The notes beneath the pieces are model-generated. The model searched no databases and had not been told where the DNA came from. It worked only from the letters and a program-made list of their open reading frames with translations. Below are positions 46,641-55,654 of a stretch of 64,000 nucleotides of DNA, piece by piece; the first letter of the stretch is position 1; each line of letters starts with the position of its first letter. The stretch comes from CAYJFK01 sp964369475 (GTDB lineage Bacteria; Bacillota; Clostridia; Oscillospirales; Feifaniaceae). The stretch covers positions 1 to 64,000 of the forward strand of contig CAYJFK010000005.1 in NCBI GenBank assembly GCA_964369475.1. Reading direction: 5' to 3'. Both the position numbers and the translations under genes were made by a program.

Positions 46641-47533
46641 CAGTTGTCTTTATATCCTACCGAACGCAAAAAGCGCTCGCTGTTTCGCCACGACTCTCGC
46701 ACCTTTACAAATATTTCAAGGTATACCTTGCAGTCGAGGAGCATCTCAATTTCATACCTTGCGGCAGAGGCAATCTTCTTAAGCATAGCGCCCTTTTTGC
46801 CGATAACTATGCCCTTGTGCGACTCCTTTTCGCAGTAGATAACGGCCTTAATATCTACCATGCCGTCCTCTCTCTCCTTAAACTCCTCAACTTCAACAGC
46901 AAGACCGTGAGGCACCTCTTTGTTTAGGCTTCTAAGTGCCTTTTCCCTTATAAACTCCGCCACCATCTGGCGCTCCGTTTGGTCTGTATAGGCATCTTCG
47001 GGGAAATATGCAGGGCCTTCGGGCATCATTGCTATTATCTTTTTCGACAGATCTTCTACACCTGTGCCACGTTCCGCCGACAGTAGCATAATTTCTTCAA
47101 ACTCGTAGAGTTTGGAGTAGCTGTCTATTATTGGAAGTAGCGTGGGGCGCTCTACCGTGTCTATCTTGTTTATTACAAGTATAACCGGATAACCGCTATC
47201 CTTTGCACGCTCGAGCACATTTATCTCCACATCTTCTATAACCTCTGTCGGCTCGACAATAAGTAGTACGAGGTCTACATCACGAAAGCCCGAATTTGCT
47301 TCTCTCATCATGTAGTCTCCAAGTTTTGTCTTGGGCGAGTGAAGCCCCGGTGTGTCGAGGTATAGAATTTGCGTGTTATCTATATTGGCTATGCCTAAAA
47401 TTCTGTTTCTTGTGGTCTGCGGACGGTTTGCAACGATGGCGACCTTCTGCCCGACCAGTCTATTCAAAAGTGTCGACTTTCCTACATTTGGTTTGCCAAC
47501 AATGCCAACTATTCCCGAATTTGTTATTCCCAC
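46640..47533 (-). CDS. era: GTPase Era
   Basis: A 297-residue Ras-like GTPase with a KH RNA-binding domain. G motifs are G1 GKPNVGKST, G3 DTPGLH and G4 NKID; the KH part contains GKKGAMLKKI. Era binds the 3' end of 16S rRNA in 30S subunit maturation. Its start overlaps ybeY by 10 bases. Confidence 0.96.
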   Translation of the reverse strand: MGITNSGIVGIVGKPNVGKSTLLNRLVGQKVAIVANRPQTTRNRILGIANIDNTQILYLDTPGLHSPKTKLGDYMMREANSGFRDVDLVLLIVEPTEVIEDVEINVLERAKDSGYPVILVINKIDTVERPTLLPIIDSYSKLYEFEEIMLLSAERGTGVEDLSKKIIAMMPEGPAYFPEDAYTDQTERQMVAEFIREKALRSLNKEVPHGLAVEVEEFKEREDGMVDIKAVIYCEKESHKGIVIGKKGAMLKKIASAARYEIEMLLDCKVYLEIFVKVRESWRNSERFLRSVGYKDN

Positions 47534-47991
47534 AGTTTCATTTCCTCCAATTCCTTTATATATTGCTCTTGCTTGTCTGTCATTATAGCGTCGTCCTCCT
47601 CTGTCATGTGGTCGTAGCCGAGCAGATGGAGGGTTGAATGTATTATCATGTAGCAGAGCTCGTACATATAAGGTAGCCCATGCTCCCCTGCTTGATATGC
47701 AACTTGCTTGCAGTCTACCGCTATGTCGCCAAGCTCTTTATGTGGCGAGGGTGACGGCATAGCATCTCCGCTTTCTAGTGGGAAGGAAAGCACATCTGTT
47801 GTTTTGTTAATCCCTCTGAATTTATGGTTTAACTCCCTTACAACCTTTGGATTTGTAAGCATGATCGAAACGGAAAAGCGCCCCGTCATACCCTCTTTTT
47901 TAAGGGTGTGCAGGCAGGCAATGCGCACTGCATTTTTTTCAAAGAGGCTGCCTCTAACCTTTCCTCTGCCCTTGTTTTTTATATATATCAT
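47524..47991 (-). CDS. ybeY: Endoribonuclease YbeY
   Basis: A 155-residue metallohydrolase with the zinc motif HSTLHLLGYDH (HxxxHxxxxxH) and upstream TTDVLSFP. It acts in 16S rRNA 3' processing and ribosome quality control. Start and phoH stop overlap (TAATG). In many Firmicutes yqfF lies between phoH and ybeY, and dgkA and cdd between ybeY and era; all three are missing here. Confidence 0.95.
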   Translation of the reverse strand: MIYIKNKGRGKVRGSLFEKNAVRIACLHTLKKEGMTGRFSVSIMLTNPKVVRELNHKFRGINKTTDVLSFPLESGDAMPSPSPHKELGDIAVDCKQVAYQAGEHGLPYMYELCYMIIHSTLHLLGYDHMTEEDDAIMTDKQEQYIKELEEMKLWE

Positions 47992-48980
47992 TAATTTCCC
48001 TTCCTCTTAGCCGCTTTTCTCTTTTTATTTTCTTCGTCTCTTTCATATGCCTTTATAATGCTCTGCACCAGCCTATGACGTACAACATCTCGCTCGCTTA
48101 GGCGCACAATGCCTATATCGTCTATACCCTTTAGCACAATTTCCGCATCGGCAAGTCCACTCCTTGTGCCCGACGGCAGATCGACCTGCGTTACGTCTCC
48201 GTTTATGACCGCTTTAGAGCCCGATCCAAGTCTTGTTAAGAACATTTTCATCTGCTCTGTCGTTGTGTTTTGCGCTTCGTCTAAAATTATAAAGGAATTT
48301 TCGAGCGTGCGCCCTCTCATATATGCCAATGGCGCTACTTCTATTGCGCCACGTTCCATATGCTTTTGGAAGCTCTCTGCTCCGAGCATGTCGAAAAGGG
48401 CATCGTATAATGGGCGCAAATATGGGTCTATCTTACTTTGCAGATCTCCCGGCAAAAAGCCGAGGTGCTCGCCTGCTTCTATTGCAGGCCTTGTTATAAT
48501 AATCCTATCTACCTTCCGCTCTCTAAAATGAGCAACGGCAAGCGCTACCGCAAGATATGTTTTACCTGTACCGGCAGGCCCTACTCCAAGAACTATTGTG
48601 TTTTTGTGTATCTCGTCGATGTATTTTTGCTGACCGACCGTCTTAGACTTTATCGGTTTGCCCTTTACGGTAATGCAAATGACATTAGAACCAAGAGAAC
48701 GAAGCTTGTCCGCCTCCCCCTCTCTTACCATTTGAAGAACATAGGAAACACGAGCAGCATCTATCGTCTCGTTTCGTGAGGCAAGTGTTAGAAGGTTTTC
48801 AAGCGTTCTTGTTGCTATGTCGCAGGCCTCTATATCACCCATAACCTTAACTTCGCCGTCTCTAAAGACAATGCTTACACCAAGCTCCTTTTCTATTATC
48901 GACACATTGCTGTCGACACTGCCGAGCACATGGGCAATTTCCTCCATGCGTTCAAAGTCTATAACTCTTTCTGTTATCAT
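47991..48980 (-). CDS. phoH: PhoH-family ATPase
   Basis: A 329-residue protein with an N-terminal KH-like part and a P-loop ATPase domain: Walker A GPAGTGKTYLA, Walker B FIILDEAQN, then GDVTQVDLP. The role is probably RNA-related, given the fixed link to ybeY and era. SD GAGAGGG lies before ATG; yqfD is 48 bases upstream. Confidence 0.94.
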   Translation of the reverse strand: MITERVIDFERMEEIAHVLGSVDSNVSIIEKELGVSIVFRDGEVKVMGDIEACDIATRTLENLLTLASRNETIDAARVSYVLQMVREGEADKLRSLGSNVICITVKGKPIKSKTVGQQKYIDEIHKNTIVLGVGPAGTGKTYLAVALAVAHFRERKVDRIIITRPAIEAGEHLGFLPGDLQSKIDPYLRPLYDALFDMLGAESFQKHMERGAIEVAPLAYMRGRTLENSFIILDEAQNTTTEQMKMFLTRLGSGSKAVINGDVTQVDLPSGTRSGLADAEIVLKGIDDIGIVRLSERDVVRHRLVQSIIKAYERDEENKKRKAAKRKGN

Positions 48981-49028
48981 ATATTCCCTCTCAAATTCCT
49001 AAACTTTTATTTAAAATATTATTAGCTA

Positions 49029-50201
49029 TCAGTAAAGCGGTATCGGCTCTCCTATTTCTTCTATTATCTCGATTTCGAATGTAAGTGTCATACCGCTATC
49101 GTCTGTCTTTATCTCGTGAACTACATCGACTATCTCGACCTCTTGCCCCACCGTCTCCACCGTTTCGGCAAGTTTCTCAAGGCAGAGTGATTTTAGCTCC
49201 TCGTCTGTTTGAACTCGTGTTAAAAGCTCCACTTCGCCAAACATTTCGACAGTGAGCGTTATAGGAATATTGACCCCAAATACCGTCGGGGCATACTCAT
49301 TTACTATTCTATCATATTCTACCCATGGAATTCCACTGTTTATGTAAAGTTTTATATCCCCAAAGGGTAAATTTAATGTATATCTTGATTTACTTTCCCC
49401 TGTATATATCCTCGCAGTGGCCTCTCTGCTCGCAGTTATTACTCCATGTCGCCATGTGCGACCTGTTATTTTTGCATCTGCCGCAACAAATCTTGTCTCT
49501 CCCGTCTCGCTTGCAATCTCGCCCGAGACCAGTATATCCCCCCGTTGCACTACATCTCCCCTTGCTACAAGTGTAGTGCCTTTAAATACATCTATGCTCT
49601 CTATAACACCGTCCTTAGCCGCTGCTATCGAGCGCAGACCTTCAGGGGTCAGAAAATCGGGCACAGGCACACGTTCTCTTATTTCGACAGTCGCCTCGAC
49701 CCCCTTTATGTTTATTGCAATAAAGGAGAGTTCTTCCATGTCTATCATGGCAAGGCGAGATACTTCGGTTACGTCTATCCCGTCAATATATGCCCCTCTT
49801 TTTACCCCGTGCTGCTCGAGCACAGATAACAGGGCCTCTTGATCGACATCGACACCCCCTACAATTTCTATATCCCACAAAAATAAATTTGCTCCATATA
49901 TGGCAAGCACAAAAATAAGTCCTCCGAACCACAGCGCCGTGCGACCTTTATATCTGTTATATACAAAGGGTAGCCCACTGCGCCCTACCACCTTAACCCG
50001 AACCCCTGCCGCCCTTGCCGCTCTGCGAAGATGCGAAAAGAGAGATGCCCTTACCGTAAAGAACATCTCGCCCTCTCTGCGTTCTATATCCCATATGCGT
50101 ATGCCGTCTCTCGAAACAAGGTTTATAAATCGCTCTATAAAAACACCTCTAACACGCACTCTTGCAGCGCCATTTAAGAGCATAAGAAATTTATTTAACA
50201 T
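49029..50201 (-). CDS. yqfD: Sporulation protein YqfD
   Basis: A 390-residue membrane protein with one segment (about 90-112) after an N-terminal cytoplasmic part and a large outer domain. The opening GAARVRVRGVFIERFINLVSRDGIRIWDI and the part DGVIESIDVFKGTTLVARGD fit the YqfD family. It is needed for sporulation at the engulfed stage in B. subtilis. It overlaps yqfC by one base and shares the sigma-E-like promoter before it. Confidence 0.92.
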   Translation of the reverse strand: MLNKFLMLLNGAARVRVRGVFIERFINLVSRDGIRIWDIERREGEMFFTVRASLFSHLRRAARAAGVRVKVVGRSGLPFVYNRYKGRTALWFGGLIFVLAIYGANLFLWDIEIVGGVDVDQEALLSVLEQHGVKRGAYIDGIDVTEVSRLAMIDMEELSFIAINIKGVEATVEIRERVPVPDFLTPEGLRSIAAAKDGVIESIDVFKGTTLVARGDVVQRGDILVSGEIASETGETRFVAADAKITGRTWRHGVITASREATARIYTGESKSRYTLNLPFGDIKLYINSGIPWVEYDRIVNEYAPTVFGVNIPITLTVEMFGEVELLTRVQTDEELKSLCLEKLAETVETVGQEVEIVDVVHEIKTDDSGMTLTFEIEIIEEIGEPIPLY

Positions 50202-50473
50202 TATTTAAACTCAACCCTCACAATCTCGCCTCTTATCACTGCGGCGCTCGGCGTTACTCCGCCTAAATCGAGCCCGACCCCCGTCACTTCAAGCAAAACG
50301 CTACCTGCAAGAAGGCGTACAAATTTATCGTCGTAGTCGAGCACTCCCCTATGACCGTCTATAAAGAGCTCCCTATTGCCCGACATCTCGATTTTCGGCA
50401 GACCCGATACTGCCTCCCAAGGCAAATCAAGCCCATTTACGATTTCATTTTTAAGCCGCCACTTCTTTTTCAT
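50201..50473 (-). CDS. yqfC: Sporulation protein YqfC
   Basis: A 90-residue protein of the YabP/YqfC family (EIVNGLDLPWEAVSGLPKIE, then NRELFIDGHRGVLDYDD). It is the usual partner of YqfD and is expressed in the mother cell in relatives. SD is GGAGGT; a sigma-E-like promoter lies 24 bases upstream of the ATG. Confidence 0.92.
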   Translation of the reverse strand: MKKKWRLKNEIVNGLDLPWEAVSGLPKIEMSGNRELFIDGHRGVLDYDDKFVRLLAGSVLLEVTGVGLDLGGVTPSAAVIRGEIVRVEFK

Positions 50474-50496
50474 ATATCCACCTCCGTTTTACTATA

Positions 50497-50525
50497 ATGT
50501 TATGAGAAGGTGCCTTTATATATGC
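50497..50525 (-). promoter_or_regulatory. Sigma-E-type promoter of yqfC-yqfD
   Basis: On the minus strand GCATATA (50519-50525), 14 bp, CATAACAT (50497-50504). It matches the sigma-E pattern at 6 of 7 and 6 of 8 positions, with the same spacing as the sipL promoter. Confidence 0.65.
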
Positions 50526-50578
50526 TGTGTGACTTTTGTATAAAGCCCCATCGACCATTACAAAAATGGAGGTTTAAA

Positions 50579-51511
50579 ATGGTTATTTTAGCTGTTATCA
50601 TTCTAATTCTACTCCTTCCCGATCTGTCGGCCGCCGCCGTTTTAAAATCGGGCGCACTTGCAGTTACCGTCGTTTTACCCTCGCTCTTTCCAATGCTCGT
50701 TTTATCGTCGCTATTTACATCGTCAAACACATCAAAAAAGCTAAGCCCCACACTATCCTGTCTTGCAATTGGGCTTGTAGCCGGCTTTCCCGTTGGGGCG
50801 GCCACTGTGCAAAACTATGTGGAAAATGGGGATATCTCGGAAGATAGAGCATCGCTTATGCTCCCTTGGTGCAACAACGCAAGCCCCTCTTTTGTGGTCG
50901 GCTTTGTCGGCGCTTCGCTTTGGGGTAGCGTGCAGGTAGGCTGGATTTTGTATTTTTGCCATGTGTTATCGGCTATTTTACTTGCGTTTTTTATGAGCAG
51001 AGGGCAAAAGAGAGAAGTTTTTCAAAGGCATGTCCTAAAGCAGTCCTTTTCAAGCTCACTTACTCAAGCCGTCAAAAGGGCGGCAACTTCTTGCATTAAT
51101 ATAACGGCTTTTATTGTGTTTTTCGGTGTCGTTGTGGCAATAATCGAGCACTTTTTTGGCGCTCTGCCCTCCCTCTTAATCGGAACGATCGAGCTAACCC
51201 AAGGGGTGGCACGGGCGATGGGTATGGGCGAGATGCCACGAATTGTACTGGCTGTTCAGGCGGCTATATTGGCATTTGCAGGCTTTTCGGTGCTCTTCCA
51301 AGTTCGCTCTGTCACGACAGTTTCCATGAAATACTACCTCCCATGTAAGATAGTGCAAAGCGGCGTTGCAGCGGCTCTTACATATGCCGCCTTTACATTT
51401 TTCACAGCGACGCACCCCGAAACAATTGCGGTAGTAGGTGCACCTTTGGCGCTCTCGCCACTCGGTCTTGCCCTAAGCGGAGTTATTATTATTTTATATC
51501 TATTTTTGTAG
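50579..51511 (+). CDS. ylbJ: Sporulation integral membrane protein YlbJ (SpoVV)
   Basis: A 310-residue membrane protein with about eight helices and a nucleoside-transporter Gate-like fold (LPSLFPMLVLSSLF, then GFPVGA, then CNNASPSFVVGF). In B. subtilis YlbJ/SpoVV helps move dipicolinic acid across the outer forespore membrane. The start at 50579 is set by GGAGG 6 bases before; a longer frame lacks an SD. It is divergent from yqfC over a 105-bp gap. Confidence 0.9.
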   Translation: MVILAVIILILLLPDLSAAAVLKSGALAVTVVLPSLFPMLVLSSLFTSSNTSKKLSPTLSCLAIGLVAGFPVGAATVQNYVENGDISEDRASLMLPWCNNASPSFVVGFVGASLWGSVQVGWILYFCHVLSAILLAFFMSRGQKREVFQRHVLKQSFSSSLTQAVKRAATSCINITAFIVFFGVVVAIIEHFFGALPSLLIGTIELTQGVARAMGMGEMPRIVLAVQAAILAFAGFSVLFQVRSVTTVSMKYYLPCKIVQSGVAAALTYAAFTFFTATHPETIAVVGAPLALSPLGLALSGVIIILYLFL

Positions 51512-51579
51512 CCGGTTTAGTTATTTCAAATTTTTTGTGTCCAAAAACGCAACTATGTTAATTCTTTTTGTGTATACTA

Positions 51580-51608
51580 TTGCTAATTTTTACATAATGT
51601 TATATAAT
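51580..51608 (+). promoter_or_regulatory. Sigma-A promoter of glmS
   Basis: TTGCTA (51580-51585) and TATAAT (51603-51608) are 17 bp apart, ahead of the glmS ribozyme. Confidence 0.7.
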
Positions 51609-51655
51609 ATTCGGGTCAGCAAAGGGGTGATATATGAATAGCTTATAAGTGTAAA

Positions 51656-51785
51656 GCGCCGGTGCCGCAAATGCGGCGGACGAGGTGAGAGTTTATCGAA
51701 TTTTCGGCGGATGCTCTCCGGCTTAACTTGCAGTCGTTATAAGGCATACAAATTGGGCGGCAACGTCAAGACAAAGATGCTTTTT
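51656..51785 (+). ncRNA. glmS ribozyme: glmS self-cleaving ribozyme riboswitch
   Basis: The conserved core is present: AGCGCC at the cleavage site, GACGAGG after the P2 hairpin, then TTATCGAATTTTCGGCGGAT, then CTCCGGCTTAACTTGCAGTC and a final GCAT/ATGC stem. Cleavage is expected between A51655 and G51656. Glucosamine-6-phosphate acts as cofactor, so the glmS message is cut when product is plentiful. Confidence 0.95.
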
Positions 51786-51885
51786 GCAAGGGGCAACAAA
51801 CAAATAAGGCTGAATATTTTTATACCCGACGGCAAAAACACGGGCACGGGCAACAAAAAATATTTATATAAGGGGTTTATTTTTT

Positions 51886-53712
51886 ATGTGCGGAATTATG
51901 GGATATGTTGGCAAACAAAGATGTGCCAACATTTTACTTGAAGGATTAAAAACACTTGAATACAGAGGATACGATTCGGCAGGTCTTGCCTTTTTTGAAA
52001 ATGGTGAGATACAAGAGGTCAAGGCGGCAGGTCGTATTGGCAACTTAGAGGAGAGAATGGCAGGCAGACTTGATGCCGAGACATTTTGCGGCATAGGCCA
52101 CACACGCTGGGCAACACACGGCGGCCCGACAGACGAGAATGCTCACCCTCATTGCAGTAACTCCATTGCATTGCTACATAACGGAATTATCGAAAACTAT
52201 CTCGAGCTAAAAGAGATGCTTCTAAAAGAGGGTTATACATTTAAATCGCAGACCGATACGGAAACTGCCGCCCATCTAATCGATCTTTGCTACAAAGAGA
52301 CAAATAATTTCTTAGATGCCGTTATTATGGCGCTCGGTAAAATTAAGGGCACATATGCCTTTGGTATAATATGCAAAGACGAGCCCGACAAGCTTATATG
52401 CGTAAGGCAGGAAAACCCTCTTATAGTCGGTCTTGGCGACGGCGAGAACTTTATGGCGTCCGACCTTCCTGCATTCATTAAGTACACAAAGAGCTACTTT
52501 GTTATGGAACCGGGCGAGATCGCCATTGTAGAGGCAGATAAGGTCACCGTTTGCGACTTTGAGAAAAACGAGATTAAAAAGGAAATAATGGAAGTAACGT
52601 GGGATTACGGTGCGGCCGAAAAGGGCGGATACCCTCACTTTATGATTAAAGAAATTAACGAAACACCTTCCATTCTACGTACTACAATGGGTCCTCGTAT
52701 GAAGGACGGCATTGTAGAGTTCGACGAGAGCGAGCTTCCCGACGAGCTACTGAAAAATTGCAAATCTATAACAATTCTCGCCTGTGGCAGTGCAATGCAC
52801 GCAGGTATGGTTGCGAAAAATGTTATCGAAAGCATGTGCCGTGTTAAGGTAGATGTGGAAATAGCATCGGAATTTAGAACAAAAGAGCCGCTTTTAACTC
52901 CCGATGATCTTGTTGTTGTTATCTCCCAGTCAGGCGAAACGCTCGATACTCTGGGGGCTCTTAAGATAGCAAAGAAAAAGGGTTGCAAAATACTCTCTGT
53001 TGTAAATGTTGTGGGATCTTCCATAGCTCGTGAGTCAGATCATGTTGTATACACATGGACAGGGCCGGAGATTGCCGTTGCGACTACAAAGGCATATTCC
53101 GCTCAGCTTGCCATTGGGTATATGATTGCCGCTCGTATGGCATTTGTAAGAGGACTTATGACAAAAGAGCAGCTTGCAAGCTTTACAGATAAGCTCGGAA
53201 AACTGCCCGACATGTGCGCAGACCTTATTGCAAGAGAGGACGAGTTTAAGGAAATAGCGGAAAAATACAAGCACTACGAAGACATGTTCTTCTTAGGCCG
53301 TGGGCTCGACTATGCACTTGTAATGGAGGGCAGTCTTAAGCTAAAAGAAATTTCCTACATGCACAGCGAAGCATACCCTGCGGGCGAGCTAAAGCACGGT
53401 ACAATCTCGCTTGTAACAAGCGATGTGCCTGTTGTCTCTGTTATTACACAGACAGATCTTGCAGACAGAATGGTATCCAACACAAAGGAAGTTAATGCAA
53501 GAGAGGCAAGAGTGCTTGTAATTTGTAGGGAAGACGTTAAGGAAGCCCTATATTTTGCAAACGACATTATAACAATTCCAAACTTCGACGATATGCTAAT
53601 GGCTTCACTTGCCGTTATACCCTTACAGCTTATTTCCTATCACATTTCCGTTATGAGAGATTGCGACGTAGATAAGCCGAGAAACCTTGCAAAATCGGTA
53701 ACGGTTGAATAA
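51886..53712 (+). CDS. glmS: Glutamine-fructose-6-phosphate aminotransferase GlmS
   Basis: A 608-residue enzyme making glucosamine-6-phosphate from fructose-6-phosphate and glutamine, the first step to UDP-GlcNAc and peptidoglycan. The N-terminal amidotransferase starts with catalytic Cys2 (MCGIMGYVG) and has YRGYDSAG and HTRWATHG. Two SIS sugar-isomerase domains follow (ACGSAMHAG, SQSGETLDT), ending in DKPRNLAKSVTVE. It is controlled by the ribozyme in its leader; SD AAGGGG. Confidence 0.98.
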   Translation: MCGIMGYVGKQRCANILLEGLKTLEYRGYDSAGLAFFENGEIQEVKAAGRIGNLEERMAGRLDAETFCGIGHTRWATHGGPTDENAHPHCSNSIALLHNGIIENYLELKEMLLKEGYTFKSQTDTETAAHLIDLCYKETNNFLDAVIMALGKIKGTYAFGIICKDEPDKLICVRQENPLIVGLGDGENFMASDLPAFIKYTKSYFVMEPGEIAIVEADKVTVCDFEKNEIKKEIMEVTWDYGAAEKGGYPHFMIKEINETPSILRTTMGPRMKDGIVEFDESELPDELLKNCKSITILACGSAMHAGMVAKNVIESMCRVKVDVEIASEFRTKEPLLTPDDLVVVISQSGETLDTLGALKIAKKKGCKILSVVNVVGSSIARESDHVVYTWTGPEIAVATTKAYSAQLAIGYMIAARMAFVRGLMTKEQLASFTDKLGKLPDMCADLIAREDEFKEIAEKYKHYEDMFFLGRGLDYALVMEGSLKLKEISYMHSEAYPAGELKHGTISLVTSDVPVVSVITQTDLADRMVSNTKEVNAREARVLVICREDVKEALYFANDIITIPNFDDMLMASLAVIPLQLISYHISVMRDCDVDKPRNLAKSVTVE

Positions 53713-53721
53713 TTTAGTGCC

Positions 53722-53751
53722 AAAGGGTGCTACAATATATGTAGCACCCTT
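53722..53751 (+). terminator. Terminator of glmS
   Basis: Stem AAGGGTGCTACA with its complement and a short loop, 10 bases after the stop. A T run follows only after a gap, so efficiency is uncertain. Confidence 0.75.
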
Positions 53752-53799
53752 AAATTTCAGATTTTTTTAAGACTTCCGAAAAAGGACAGTATAATTTTT

Positions 53800-54030
53800 A
53801 TGGGAATTTTCAAAAGCAAAAAGACAATATTTTCAAGAGAGATTCGACCTGCCTGCATGTATTGCCGATTTGGCCGTAGCGTAGCAGGGACAGAAGATGT
53901 AAGTTGCCCTCGCAAGGGGGTTGTGGCGCAGGACTATTCCTGTCGCCGCTTTGAGTATGATGCGACCAAAAGAGTGCCTATGAAAAAGGCAGCTCTGCCC
54001 GAATTTAAGGACGAGGATTTTACACTGTAA
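53800..54030 (+). CDS. Small four-cysteine protein of unknown function
   Basis: A 76-residue, charged, cytoplasmic protein with ACMYCRFG, then VSCPRKG, then YSCRRFEYD. The four Cys could bind one zinc. I recognise it only as a type of short protein seen in Clostridia, without known role. It is followed after 3 bases by the DacF-like gene, so the two are probably translated from one message. Confidence 0.7.
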   Translation: MGIFKSKKTIFSREIRPACMYCRFGRSVAGTEDVSCPRKGVVAQDYSCRRFEYDATKRVPMKKAALPEFKDEDFTL

Positions 54031-54033
54031 CAA

Positions 54034-55341
54034 ATGATGAAGCGACTATCCGTATTTGTATTTATTTTTGCATTTATAATGTCTGTAACAGCGCCAATAG
54101 GCGCAGCCTTCTCTCACCCGACAGTGGCGAGTAAGTCTGCGCTTGTTATTGCGCCCGATACAGGGGACATAATATATAGTTATAACGACTTAGAGCGCCG
54201 CTCCCCTTCTTCGCTTGTAAAACTTATGACAGCACTTGTCGTGCTCGACAATGTGCCCGATTTGGAAGTGGAAGTAACGGTATCTGCACAGGCCGTTGCC
54301 GATCTATCGGGCTTTGCCGTCGCCTCGCTTAGGGAGGGTGAGATATTATCGGTCGAGGATCTTTTGTATTGCCTACTCCTCCCCTCCGGTGCAGATGCCG
54401 CAAACGCTCTTGCAGAATATGTCGGCGGAGATCTTACATCGTTTGTCGGCATGATGAATGAGTATGCCTCAAAACTCGGCATGAACAGTACAAATTTTGC
54501 AAACCCTCACGGTGGCGAAGATGAAGCGCAGTATTCCACAGCGGCAGACCTTGCCATACTCGGCACTCATGCCATAAAAAACCAGCAATTAGCTGACATT
54601 GTTGACATACAATATAAGCGTATACCAAGAACAAACTTATATAACGAGCGGCATTTTTACTCGAACAATGCCCTTGTAGTTTCAAGCGCTGACCGCCGAG
54701 AGGTAGAGGATTATTACTACCGCTACGCAACAGGACTTATGACCGGCTACTCCCCAAGTGCAGGTCAGAATATTATTGCCTCCTCGACAAGAGACGGGCT
54801 TACACTTATTACGGTCGTGCTCGGCGGCACACCCGACGAGGTGACAGGGCTTGACGGGCATTACACCGATGCGATTAACCTTATGAACTGGTGCTACGAA
54901 ACATACGGGCTAACAACGGTACTCGACAATTTAGAGCCTGTTTCGGAAGCCCCTATCGGTCTATCAGGTCTTACCGACACGATAACGCTTGTAGCCCCTG
55001 TCGAATATAAGGCAATAATACCGAGCTCTATCGATCCGAGCGAGCTAACTCGAGAGGTAACGGTTGACGAGAGCATAGAAGCACCTATTACAAAGGGCGA
55101 TAAACTTGGCACTGTCACATTTTCGTACGACGATGTTGTATATGGTAGCAGTCCTCTCGTTGCACAATCTGATGTCGAACGTAGTTTTCTGCTCTTTGTT
55201 TTAAGCAGAATAACAGATTTTTTATCAAGCCCTTGGGTATATTTATCAATATCTGCATTAGTTGCACTTGTAATTATGTATGCCATTTTTATGATAAGGC
55301 ATAACAAAAAAAGAAAACGAGGTGGCAAATACAGAGGGTAG
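54034..55341 (+). CDS. DacF-like D,D-carboxypeptidase with altered active-site motifs
   Basis: A 435-residue protein of the S11 penicillin-binding family. A signal peptide (about 1-26) leads to the peptidase domain (about 30-270), a beta-rich C-terminal domain (about 285-370) and a membrane helix (about 400-422) with a basic tail. The SxxK motif is present (Ser60-Leu-Val-Lys63). The second motif, normally SxN, reads Ser118-Gly-Ala120, and the third, normally KTG, reads Met236-Thr-Gly. Two of three catalytic motifs therefore depart from the rule, so activity is doubtful. The family trims the terminal D-Ala of peptidoglycan stem peptides, and clostridial members act in sporulation or growth. 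The start is weak in SD and probably coupled to the gene upstream. Confidence 0.85.
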   Translation: MMKRLSVFVFIFAFIMSVTAPIGAAFSHPTVASKSALVIAPDTGDIIYSYNDLERRSPSSLVKLMTALVVLDNVPDLEVEVTVSAQAVADLSGFAVASLREGEILSVEDLLYCLLLPSGADAANALAEYVGGDLTSFVGMMNEYASKLGMNSTNFANPHGGEDEAQYSTAADLAILGTHAIKNQQLADIVDIQYKRIPRTNLYNERHFYSNNALVVSSADRREVEDYYYRYATGLMTGYSPSAGQNIIASSTRDGLTLITVVLGGTPDEVTGLDGHYTDAINLMNWCYETYGLTTVLDNLEPVSEAPIGLSGLTDTITLVAPVEYKAIIPSSIDPSELTREVTVDESIEAPITKGDKLGTVTFSYDDVVYGSSPLVAQSDVERSFLLFVLSRITDFLSSPWVYLSISALVALVIMYAIFMIRHNKKRKRGGKYRG

Positions 55342-55393
55342 ATACATCTATAAAGAAAAAAACTTTGCAACGTGATTTTAACATACTGTTCTA

Positions 55394-55422
55394 TTGACTT
55401 TTTTAGTGCAATTTGTTATAAT
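55394..55422 (+). promoter_or_regulatory. Sigma-A promoter of the CorC/HlyC gene
   Basis: TTGACT (55394-55399) and TATAAT (55417-55422) with a 17-bp spacer. Transcription should start near 55430, giving a leader of about 225 nt. Confidence 0.8.
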
Positions 55423-55429
55423 TTATTTT

Positions 55430-55654
55430 ATAATTTTAGAAAAATCGAAAGGTTTTCACCATACCTATATGGACTTAAATTTGTTAGATACAGACGATAG
55501 CGGCCCCTATTTATGCTCGAATTTGTTTACTTTTTCGAGGCATTTTGAGGTGTTGCCATCAAAAAACAATAGAATATTAATCGAAGCTAAACACGGCATT
55601 ACCGCTTGTGTTTAGTTTTGTTTTTTATTAATAATTAAAAGGAGAACACAAATT
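55430..55654 (+). other. Structured leader ending in a terminator before the CorC/HlyC gene
   Basis: Within this leader CTAAACAC and GTGTTTAG (55587-55594, 55608-55615), with inner CGG/CCG pairing and a T-rich run to 55626, form an intrinsic terminator upstream of the coding region. This suggests attenuation or a riboswitch. It does not match the M-box or yybP-ykoY sequences as I remember them. A 73-codon frame overlaps it, but it starts inside the promoter and lacks an SD. Confidence 0.5.

Noticed and set aside
55394..55615. 73-codon frame before the CorC/HlyC gene
   Set aside because: It begins inside the promoter, has no SD and ends in the terminator hairpin.
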